Part shown: positions 5,811-12,143 of the stretch, piece by piece | How the letters are laid out: each line of letters starts with the position of its first letter | Position numbering within the stretch: the first letter of the stretch is position 1 | Source of the DNA: Candidatus Hydrogenedentota bacterium | Lineage (GTDB): Bacteria > Hydrogenedentota > Hydrogenedentia > Hydrogenedentiales > GCA-2746185 | Reading direction: 5' to 3' | Assembly (NCBI GenBank): GCA_012965445.1 | Contig: DTSJ01000191.1 | Coordinates: forward strand, 1 to 12,143 | Length of the DNA: 12,143 nucleotides | The notes under the pieces: generated by a model | Told to the model about the DNA's origin: nothing | Databases searched by the model: none | Seen by the model: the letters and a program-made list of their open reading frames with translations, nothing else | Position numbers and translations under genes: made by a program

Positions 5811-8373
5811 TTCCGACACAGACCACACGAAGACCAAACCTAATCAGATTAACGGCGTCCCCCTCGGTGGAATCGGAACAGGCTCCATCGACATGGGGCG
5901 CGATGGTATCGCGCGAAACATAACAATCAACAACAATCGCACCGCCGCGACACGAATCCCCGTTTCCCCCAACGCATTTACCGCCATCCGCGTATCAACA
6001 CCGCGAAAGACGCGCGCTCGAATCCTTCAGGAGCGAACGAATATCCCGTTCAGTGATGCAGGTGTTGATCCCTTGTTTACTTCGAAGAGCAGTCTCTCCT
6101 GGCATGGCCTCTACCCCACGTCCAACTACAAGCTCAAAGATAAACTCCTTCCGGTCCCATTTCAGTGGACGGCCATGGCTCCCCTCATTCCCTACGATAA
6201 CGAAGCGTCCAACCTCCCCATAAATCTCCAAATTCTCAAGTTCAAGAACACCACCGAAGAACCCATAACCGTCTCCGCCCTGGTTAACTGGGAAAACATT
6301 CGCGGTTGCTTCGAAAATACGGCGACTGATTACCGCGGAATGATGCACCCCGTTTTCATCACCGACCTCGACGAATACCTCCACGCACACAACCAGATGA
6401 GCAACGCGAGCATCTCCGTTGCCATAGGTCTCTCCTTCGCTATTGATGATGAAGTCATGACTAGCTACGAAGGAAACTATTGTCTTACTGCTGCCAATCC
6501 CAAAGGCGTAGAAGTCTCCCATCTAGGTTGGGATCAAAACTCCGAAGATGACATCAGGCTGCTCTGGAATAGTTTCTCTGAACGGGGAATACTCCCCAAT
6601 CAATGCAGCACCGGCGACACAGCATACCAAGGCGCCGTATGCGCCACAAAAACGCTGAACCCGGGAGAATTCATCGGCCTCACCTTCTGCTTCAGCTGGT
6701 ACTGCCCCGTTTACACAATGGCAAACGAAGATGTTGGAAACTACTACACGAGGGCCTTCGCAAGCGCGATCGAAGTCAACGAAGAAGGTCTCAAGAACGC
6801 TACATACTTTCAGGAAGCCGTGATGAACTTCCACGAACGTTTCCTAAAGTCCTCCCTCCCCGAATGGTACTCGCGCATGCTGATCAACAATTCACACCCC
6901 TTCAGTACCAACACCATCCTCACCCGCGAAAACGAATACGCGATGATGGAATCACCCGCGGACCCTTACATGGGCGTTCTGGACCGAAGCTTCTACAGCT
7001 CCATCGGAACCATGCTCTTCTTCCCAAGCTTTGCAGACACAGAACTCAAGCTGTTGTCCAGTACCGATGAAACCAGGACACCCGGACGAATCTATCGCGA
7101 CCTTGGCAAAGAGACCGTGCGTCACCCCGGCTACGGCGGCGGCGCAGTAGAGATGATCGACCTTAACGCAAAGTTCATTTTACTCTCCTACCGAAATTTC
7201 CATATGACCGGAAAATACGCCTCTCTGATGATGATTCATCCGCGCCTCAAGGAAGCCATCGAATACGGCATGCTCATGGATCGAGACGGGGATGGTATCC
7301 CGGACGCAATGGGCGATTCGACCACTTTCGGAGGATGGGCTATGTACGGCCTTACGGCATACAGCGGCGGACTTTGGATCGCGGCAATGGTCGCCTACGC
7401 CGATCTCACGCGGGAACTCAAAAACGAAGAAGAAGCCAGGCTCTATGAGGAGACCGCCAAAAAAGCACTCCGACACCTCGAACATCGGCTCTGGGTCAAA
7501 GAGAAGAATTACTATCGGCTCTATCACAACGCACAACCGATTCGGGATACCCACCCCCGCATGGACGATGCCTGCCACAGCGCGCAGTTGGCCGGTGCAT
7601 GGGTCGCCGATTTCCTCAAGCTGGGAGGATGGTTTCCCAAAGCAAGAATTCAGGCGGCTCTAAATACTATTGACATCCTAAATAAACGTAAATTCGGATA
7701 TACCAAGGGCTCGAATCCTGACCGCTCACCAGCGCAGAATCCCGCCGACTTCGGTGAATCTGCCCACGCTGATCGTTCCTGGCCCGCCTTCGAAGCCGTC
7801 TACCTCGCGTGTACCCATATACAACAGGGTAACGTCGACAAAGGCATGCGCATTCTCAACGATATATACCGGAACACGCATCTGCGAAATGACTTCCAGT
7901 TCAATCAGCCCCTCTCCTGGAACCCCAAAACCAACGAGCCTGCCGGTTGGAAAAACGACCACCACATGGGTGCAATGTCCGTTTGGCATTCGCTCTACGC
8001 ACTTCTCGGCTTCTTCCTGAGCATCCCAAGAAAAGCGATATCACTCGCGCCAAACCTCCCTAAGGGCGTTACCCGCCTTGACGTGCCGCTCGTTACACCG
8101 GTCTCCTTCGGACGACTGAAATACGAATGCATCCAAGAGCCCTACAAACAGAACGTACTCATCAATTTCGAAAGTCCGTTGACGATCAAGATAATCCAGC
8201 TTTCAATTCCCAAGGAACTCACCGACCCCATCGTGTCACTCAAACTCGATCAGGAAAAAACCGACTTTAAGATACAGATAAAGCCGAATCAGAATACCAA
8301 TGAACTCAATATTCACTTGGCACGTGAACTTCAAATCCAACAGCCAATTCTGATTAAAGTTACCGCTGGATAG
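5803..8373 (+). CDS. GH116/DUF608-family (GBA2-like) glycoside hydrolase-like protein
   Basis: The product has 856 residues and no signal peptide, so it is predicted cytoplasmic. The N-terminal beta domain opens with GVPLGGIGTGSID (18-30), the signature of GH116 enzymes (human GBA2, bacterial beta-glucosidases/glucosylceramidases). The C-terminal (alpha/alpha)6 domain shows DRSFYSSIGTMLFFP (394-408), LNAKFILLSYRNFHMTG (454-470), DRDGDGIPD (493-501), AYSGGLWIAA (519-528) and a late WHSLYAL (728-734), in the family order. Recalled alignment to GBA2 puts the acid/base Asp of 'QTYDGW' at Gly510 in TTFGGW. The nucleophile Glu, expected about eight residues before D394, is not at that spacing, although E383 and D387 are nearby. 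Substrate, and whether it is an active hydrolase, are therefore uncertain. ATG 5803 lies inside the end of rimI (8-nt overlap); the longer frame from 5704 is just rimI shadow. It sits between rimI and coaE, with no sugar transporter or other carbohydrate gene in view. Confidence 0.75.
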   Translation: MSDSDTDHTKTKPNQINGVPLGGIGTGSIDMGRDGIARNITINNNRTAATRIPVSPNAFTAIRVSTPRKTRARILQERTNIPFSDAGVDPLFTSKSSLSWHGLYPTSNYKLKDKLLPVPFQWTAMAPLIPYDNEASNLPINLQILKFKNTTEEPITVSALVNWENIRGCFENTATDYRGMMHPVFITDLDEYLHAHNQMSNASISVAIGLSFAIDDEVMTSYEGNYCLTAANPKGVEVSHLGWDQNSEDDIRLLWNSFSERGILPNQCSTGDTAYQGAVCATKTLNPGEFIGLTFCFSWYCPVYTMANEDVGNYYTRAFASAIEVNEEGLKNATYFQEAVMNFHERFLKSSLPEWYSRMLINNSHPFSTNTILTRENEYAMMESPADPYMGVLDRSFYSSIGTMLFFPSFADTELKLLSSTDETRTPGRIYRDLGKETVRHPGYGGGAVEMIDLNAKFILLSYRNFHMTGKYASLMMIHPRLKEAIEYGMLMDRDGDGIPDAMGDSTTFGGWAMYGLTAYSGGLWIAAMVAYADLTRELKNEEEARLYEETAKKALRHLEHRLWVKEKNYYRLYHNAQPIRDTHPRMDDACHSAQLAGAWVADFLKLGGWFPKARIQAALNTIDILNKRKFGYTKGSNPDRSPAQNPADFGESAHADRSWPAFEAVYLACTHIQQGNVDKGMRILNDIYRNTHLRNDFQFNQPLSWNPKTNEPAGWKNDHHMGAMSVWHSLYALLGFFLSIPRKAISLAPNLPKGVTRLDVPLVTPVSFGRLKYECIQEPYKQNVLINFESPLTIKIIQLSIPKELTDPIVSLKLDQEKTDFKIQIKPNQNTNELNIHLARELQIQQPILIKVTAG

Positions 8374-8375
8374 CT

Positions 8376-8963
8376 ATGAAAATTTACGGACTTACAGGAG
8401 GCATCGCAGCGGGGAAATCAGCCGCCAGCGCCCGCTTCCTCGAAAAAGGAATCCCCGTAATCGATTCTGACTCTCTCGCACATGCTGTCATCGAACCAGA
8501 AGGCCCTGCATATCAGGCAATACTCGACGCGTTTGGAACCGAAATTCTAACAGACGGTAGAATTGACCGCGCAAAGCTCGGCGATATCGTATTCTCAGAT
8601 TCCGAATCCCTCCAGACGCTCAATGGACTCGTCCATCCCGCCGTTCGCAACGAAACAATGCGCATATGTGACCAGTATGCGGAACAGGGTCATACGGCGA
8701 CTTTGATTGAAGCCGCACTCCACGCCGAAGACGGTACCCTTCGCCCCGGGCTGGACGGCCTCATTCTCGTATATTGCCCAGACAATATACGTATTCAAAG
8801 ACTCAAGGAAAACCGCAAACTCACCGAAGAAGAAGCACTCGCACGAATCGAATCCCAGACACCCCCGGGAAAAAAAATGGCACTCGCCAGATGGATCATT
8901 CATAATGACAAGGATATTGAGCATCTTCAATCACAGGTTGACGCGATTCTCGAGGAGTTTTAG
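8376..8963 (+). CDS. coaE: Dephospho-CoA kinase
   Basis: CoaE phosphorylates the ribose 3'-OH of dephospho-CoA in the last step of CoA synthesis, in the cytoplasm. The 195 residues match the family length. The P-loop GGIAAGKS is at 8-15. The acidic motif DSD (30-32) corresponds to E. coli 'DAD', and HP is at 87-88. The lid region QRLKENRKLTEEEALARIESQ (141-161) has the expected Arg residues and ends in the conserved RIxxQ. It is followed by WIIHNDKD (173-180), like the usual 'A..vi.N.g'. One deviation: the normally hydrophobic 'PLLfE' segment reads AALHAE (113-118). The ATG lies 2 nt after the stop of the GH116 gene, indicating translational coupling; the ribosome-binding site is weak. Confidence 0.93.
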   Translation: MKIYGLTGGIAAGKSAASARFLEKGIPVIDSDSLAHAVIEPEGPAYQAILDAFGTEILTDGRIDRAKLGDIVFSDSESLQTLNGLVHPAVRNETMRICDQYAEQGHTATLIEAALHAEDGTLRPGLDGLILVYCPDNIRIQRLKENRKLTEEEALARIESQTPPGKKMALARWIIHNDKDIEHLQSQVDAILEEF

Positions 8964-8966
8964 TTC

Positions 8967-9374
8967 ATGGACTTTGAAATGGGAAACTGCATCGAATGCA
9001 ATCGACTCATTGCAAGCGACGCCAGGCGCGATCTGTGCGACGTCTGTTACGTTCAATATGACCTCGATCTGGGATTGGTCGAAGATACGATTGCTGACAA
9101 CGAGAACGCCACACCCTCCGACATCGCTGACCGGACCCGACTCCCCGTAGATCGTATCCGCCAGATTCTTGAACACCAGAAAATCCTTGCAAAAGACGTC
9201 GAGTCTGATTCCAACTGCGCCAAATGCAATGAGAAGCCAGCACTCTCCCACTCCAGATTCTGCCGCGCCTGTAAGCTCGCTATGTACAAATCCCTAGGCG
9301 ACGAAGCAAGCCTTTCTGCGCAAAATCCGATCAATAGTAATCGAAAAATCCGATTCCAGCATCCAGTCGGTTAG
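8967..9374 (+). CDS. Zinc-ribbon/HTH/zinc-ribbon protein, YvyF (TIGR03826)-like
   Basis: The product has 135 residues. Two four-cysteine clusters (C8, C11, C24, C27 and C84, C87, C99, C102) each look like a zinc ribbon. Between them lies a helix-turn-helix-like stretch, TPSDIADRTRLPVDRIRQIL (49-68). The first ribbon plus HTH has the layout of the 'flagellar operon protein' family typified by Bacillus YvyF, which is a suggestive resemblance from pattern, not a proven homology. The second ribbon and the basic tail are additions. A role as DNA-binding regulator is inference. It starts 3 nt after coaE with AGGAG (8953-8957) 9 nt upstream. M5 at 8979 is a possible alternative start. Confidence 0.7.
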   Translation: MDFEMGNCIECNRLIASDARRDLCDVCYVQYDLDLGLVEDTIADNENATPSDIADRTRLPVDRIRQILEHQKILAKDVESDSNCAKCNEKPALSHSRFCRACKLAMYKSLGDEASLSAQNPINSNRKIRFQHPVG

Positions 9375-9533
9375 GGATGCGATGACTACAAAACGAGCAC
9401 GCGCCGGATTCAGCAAATATTCACCAAATTCATCGATCAAAGGCAACCAGCGACGATAGCCTCACATTCTTCCCACTCCGATTTCCTCCCCAACGTGTGA
9501 ACATTACCCTCGGATTCCCAATTCAACCCCATA

Positions 9534-10559
9534 ATGCCGACCATCAGAGAAAAAATCGAACTACACGAGAAGCAGCTCCTCGATCCTGCTGCCGCACTAT
9601 CGGCCGATACCCTGGGTCGTCTCGAACAAGAAGAAGAACACGAATACAGAACTGCCTATCAACGCGACCGGGATCGCATTCTCCACACTAAATCATTCCG
9701 CCGCCTCAAAGGAAAGACCCAAGTCTTTCTTGCACCCAAAGGCGATCACTATCGGAACCGCCTGACACATACACTCGAAGTCGCTCAAATTTCACGCACC
9801 GTCACAAGGGCACTATTTCTGAACGAAGACCTTACCGAGGCTATCGCCCTTGGTCATGACCTGGGACATACACCCTTCGGTCACGCAGGAGAATCCGTCC
9901 TCAACGAAATTGCCGTCGATGGATTTCGCCACTACCAGCAGAGTCTGCGCGTGGTCGACATCCTCGAATCCACCACCACTCGACGCGGCTTGAACCTGAC
10001 GCACGAAGTCCGAGACGGCATACTCAACCACTCCACGGGCAAGGTGTTGCTGCTGGGTCGCAAAGGACAGACCGCGTCCACCCTCGAAGGGCAGATTCTG
10101 AGCATTTGCGATGCGATCGCCTATATCAATCACGACATCGATGACGCGCTCCGTGCGGATCTGATCAAGCGAGAGGATCTACCCCAGGAAGCAATTAATG
10201 TCCTCGGCAACTATGCCTCCGAACGAATCAATACCATGGTTGGCGGCCTCATTCACGGAAGCCAATCCGGCTCGATCAGTATCGAAGACGATATTCGGAG
10301 CGCAACCAACATCCTGCGCGATTACCTGTACAACGACGTGTACCCCAGTATACCAATCGCTCAAGAAGTCGATAAAGCCAAACGAGTGGTGCGCGAAATA
10401 TACGACCACCTTATCAAACATCCAGAACCCTATATCGACTATCATCCCACCGACGACTCAACAGAGCAAAAAGTAGTCGACACCATTGCCAGCATGACAG
10501 ACCGCTACGCCCTGGATCTCTATCAAAAGCTCTTCTTCCCGGACAGGTCATCGGCATGA
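9534..10559 (+). CDS. dgt: Deoxyguanosinetriphosphate triphosphohydrolase-like HD protein
   Basis: This cytoplasmic metal-dependent HD-domain enzyme of the dGTPase-like family hydrolyses dGTP (often other dNTPs) to deoxynucleoside and triphosphate. The 341 residues contain the conserved N-terminal LLDPAAALSADTLGR (15-29). RDRDRILHTKSFRRLKGKTQVF (44-65) and DHYRNRLTHTLEVAQISR (71-88) follow. Metal ligands are H79, H108-D109 and D193 (CDAIAY). GHDLGHTPFGH spans 107-117. Length and layout fit the shorter 'type 2' dGTPase-like group, not E. coli Dgt (505 aa). The start has no evident Shine-Dalgarno sequence and follows a 159-nt gap with no clear promoter or terminator, so it may be read from the upstream operon. 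It overlaps the PNP gene by ATGA. Confidence 0.93.
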   Translation: MPTIREKIELHEKQLLDPAAALSADTLGRLEQEEEHEYRTAYQRDRDRILHTKSFRRLKGKTQVFLAPKGDHYRNRLTHTLEVAQISRTVTRALFLNEDLTEAIALGHDLGHTPFGHAGESVLNEIAVDGFRHYQQSLRVVDILESTTTRRGLNLTHEVRDGILNHSTGKVLLLGRKGQTASTLEGQILSICDAIAYINHDIDDALRADLIKREDLPQEAINVLGNYASERINTMVGGLIHGSQSGSISIEDDIRSATNILRDYLYNDVYPSIPIAQEVDKAKRVVREIYDHLIKHPEPYIDYHPTDDSTEQKVVDTIASMTDRYALDLYQKLFFPDRSSA

Positions 10560-11257
10560 TCCGAAATTCCCCGATAGGCATTGTGTGTGGCTCCGGGATT
10601 GATCTGGAAGCACTGATTGATATACATACCGAAACGATCTCCTTCGAAGACTGCCCCGAAATCCCCAAAACATCCGTCTCGGGTCATCAGGGCAAATTCC
10701 TCTGCGGAACCTGCATGGGAGTTCCAATAGTCCTCCAGTGTGGACGCCTGCATATATACGAAGGCCATACCCGCGACACCGTCATCGCGCCTGTCAACAC
10801 ACTCCACAGCCTGGGCGTTCGCTCCATCGTCTTCACGAACGCAGCAGGAGGACTCAAACCCGACATGAAACCCGGTGATCTTCTTGCTGCACAGACCCTC
10901 GCGCTATGGCCCAACAATCGATGGGAGAATCATCCAGATACAATCGACACCGACTTTGTTCTCCGTGGCTGCAACCACATGGGCACCTACACCTGGATAC
11001 ACGGCCCATCCTACGAAACCCAGGCAGAGATCCGCGCGCTGCAATCCACCAACACCGATGCTGTAGGGATGAGTACCGCCCCCGAAATCACCCGATGCCG
11101 TGAACTCGGCATACGAGCAGCCAGCATCTCCTGTATCACCAACAACTGCTGCTCACCGAGCATCCTGACCCACAATCACGTCCTCAAAATCGCGGCAGAA
11201 GCGTCCCAGCGCATTGCGAAAATTATCCGGGAAGAAATTCCCCGTCTCGCGAAGTAA
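10556..11257 (+). CDS. Purine nucleoside phosphorylase (trimeric PNP/MTAP family), compact form
   Basis: PNP cleaves purine (deoxy)nucleosides with phosphate to free base and (deoxy)ribose-1-phosphate. Family motifs in order: phosphate-binding GSG (12-14), GHQG (43-46), GRLHIYEG (63-70), NAAGGL (95-100), GPSYETQAEI (150-159), AVGMSTAPE (169-177) and ITNN (194-197). By human PNP numbering from memory, S13, R64, H66, Y68, E154, M172, N196 and H206 fill the positions of S33, R84, H86, Y88, E201, M219, N243 and H257. Asn at the N243 position favours 6-oxopurines (guanosine, inosine) over MTAP-type substrates. At 233 residues it is short: about 20 N-terminal residues are absent, and about 27 between GDLL (107) and GPSYET (150), including the usual 'DHIN...GPND.RFG' loop. 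It is coupled to dgt by ATGA overlap. Confidence 0.87.
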   Translation: MIRNSPIGIVCGSGIDLEALIDIHTETISFEDCPEIPKTSVSGHQGKFLCGTCMGVPIVLQCGRLHIYEGHTRDTVIAPVNTLHSLGVRSIVFTNAAGGLKPDMKPGDLLAAQTLALWPNNRWENHPDTIDTDFVLRGCNHMGTYTWIHGPSYETQAEIRALQSTNTDAVGMSTAPEITRCRELGIRAASISCITNNCCSPSILTHNHVLKIAAEASQRIAKIIREEIPRLAK

Positions 11258-11263
11258 GCATCG

Positions 11264-11386
11264 TCAGTAGAAACTGCGTACCAGAGACCCAATCAACAAA
11301 TACCACCCGTCTACCAGCACGAACAGAATAACCTTGAATGGCAGCGAGACGAATACCGGCGGCCGCATCATCATCCCCATCGCCAT
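11264..11386 (-). pseudogene. fliP: Displaced C-terminal 40 codons of fliP (in -1 frame)
   Basis: Starting at ATG 11386 and ending at TGA (11266-11264), this frame encodes [18 protein letters not shown] and then [18 protein letters not shown]. It is a near-perfect match to the FliP C-terminal end as known from E. coli ('MALGMMMVPP...[21 protein letters not shown]'). It continues the FliP sequence of the neighbouring ORF, whose frame instead runs WRWG and stops at 11371. A single base missing at the CTATGG junction (11388-11383) would explain this. I see no slippery heptamer there, so programmed frameshifting is unlikely. It ends only 6 nt from the convergent PNP stop. Confidence 0.85.
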
Positions 11387-12143
11387 AGCGTACTCGCGAC
11401 CACCATATCAACGATTAAAAACGGGATATAAATGATAAACCTCAACTGAAACGCGATCCGCATTTCGCCCAGGATAAATGCCGGAGCCAGCACAGAAGTA
11501 GGAACGTCGCTCGGAATATTCGGAGGTTCCAAATCCGCGATCTCAATAAACAAAGCGAGGTCCTTCGGATTTTTCGCTACCTGCTTGAAGATGAATTCGC
11601 AAACAGGCTGAAGCCCCCTCTCAACCGCCACGCCGAGTTCCGTGATCTCACCATCCGCAGACCCCGTCGATTCGCTCTCAGATGCAGAGTACGCCTCCGT
11701 CTGATCCTTCAACTCATCAACGAATCCCGACGCATCAAACGAGCCTTCGATATCCATATCTTCGGATTCCACATTAAAAGCCCCCGTCCCGAATTCCGCA
11801 ACCAGACTCACTCCGCTCGAAGTCACCCCGACAACCAGAACCCGCCCCCCGGTACGCACATAGTACAACTTTGCATCACGCGAGAGATGCAGCTGCCCGA
11901 TCACTTGACCCAGTCGAGCCCCGGAAAGAGCAGGCACTCCCTTTCCAAATCGACGCACAAGATAATAGACCAGAAAAATCATGGCGAGCACGACTGACAG
12001 TCCGCCGATCATCCGGGCAAGCGCGCTCTGAAATGTCTCCTCCCCTTCCACCAGCAGCGAGCTTCCAGTCGGAGCGATGAGAGGGTAGTGAAGTTTTACA
12101 ACGGGCGCGGCACGGCGGAGCAGTGGATCAAGGAAGGCAAGAA
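11371..12143 (-). pseudogene. fliO: FliO fused to FliP C-terminal half, truncated and frameshifted; open to the right edge
   Basis: Residues are numbered from the GTG at 12051, but the frame is open to the window edge, so the true start lies outside. Residues 13-34 form a transmembrane helix followed by RRFGKG. The segment VIGQLHLSRDAKLYYVRTGG (50-69) and VLVVGVTSSGVSLV (71-84) are the FliO domain. After an acidic Ser/Glu linker (about 95-134) the frame enters FliP mid-protein at EITELGVAVERGLQPVCEF (135-153). It continues through DLALF (164-168), LAPAFILGEMRIAFQ (188-202) and [15 protein letters not shown] (208-222), then stops four residues later. The FliP signal peptide and first membrane helices (over 100 residues) have no room between the two parts. 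FliO and FliP are normally separate proteins of the flagellar type III export gate. The locus looks non-functional for FliP. Confidence 0.85.

Noticed and set aside
9382..9459. A 25-codon basic ORF (starts MTTKRARAG) with AGGGA close upstream, in the gap before dgt
   Set aside because: The spacing to the Shine-Dalgarno-like sequence is short, the composition is unremarkable and no family is recognised; chance ORFs of this length are common.
11223..11411. Minus-strand ORF of 62 codons overlapping the fliP tail
   Set aside because: It is a third frame with no similarity; the true FliP tail is read in the frame from ATG 11386 to the stop at 11264.

Overview
This 12.1 kb window is chromosomal housekeeping sequence from a bacterium. 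Most genes are recognisable core genes (valS, tsaB, rimI, coaE, dgt, an HU/IHF-type DNA-binding protein, a purine nucleoside phosphorylase, tRNA-Leu). Signal peptides, a Spy/LTXXQ-like periplasmic protein and flagellar export genes suggest a diderm. I cannot fix the phylum. The archaeal-like 'type 2' ValRS, the GH116/DUF608 enzyme and the kinase-type beta-propeller tail are compatible with the PVC or Hydrogenedentota/Sumerlaeota-like part of the tree, but that is a guess. No phage, transposase, CRISPR array or defence cassette was seen.

Left part (1-3825): a 39-residue 3' tail of a PD40-propeller protein reads rightward into the 3' end of tRNA-Leu(CAA). The tRNA, a secreted internally duplicated helical protein and valS all lie on the minus strand. 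Strong Rho-independent terminators separate valS from the secreted protein and the secreted protein from the tRNA, which has its own promoter. A roughly 290-bp divergent promoter region (3826-4114) separates valS from the rightward genes.

Middle (4077-9374): a near-consensus sigma-70 promoter drives the HU/IHF-like gene, which ends in a clear terminator. Then follows a tightly packed set, tsaB-rimI-GH116-coaE-zinc-ribbon/HTH gene, with overlaps of 4 and 8 nt and gaps of 2 and 3 nt. tsaB and rimI are a classical pair (tRNA t6A modification and S18 acetylation); the GH116-like enzyme is an unexpected member.

Right part (9534-12143): dgt and a compact PNP overlap by ATGA. They could act in sequence: dGTP to deoxyguanosine, then to guanine and deoxyribose-1-phosphate. 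Six bases beyond PNP, converging from the right edge, is a damaged flagellar export locus. FliO runs in frame directly into the C-terminal half of FliP, with the FliP N-terminal half missing, and the last 40 residues of FliP lie in the -1 frame. This is either real flagellar gene decay or an assembly/sequencing artefact, and it is the most unusual thing in the window. I do not see a convincing undescribed multi-gene system; the best leads are the FliO-FliP remnant, the GH116 protein with an altered active-site motif, and the zinc-ribbon/HTH protein.
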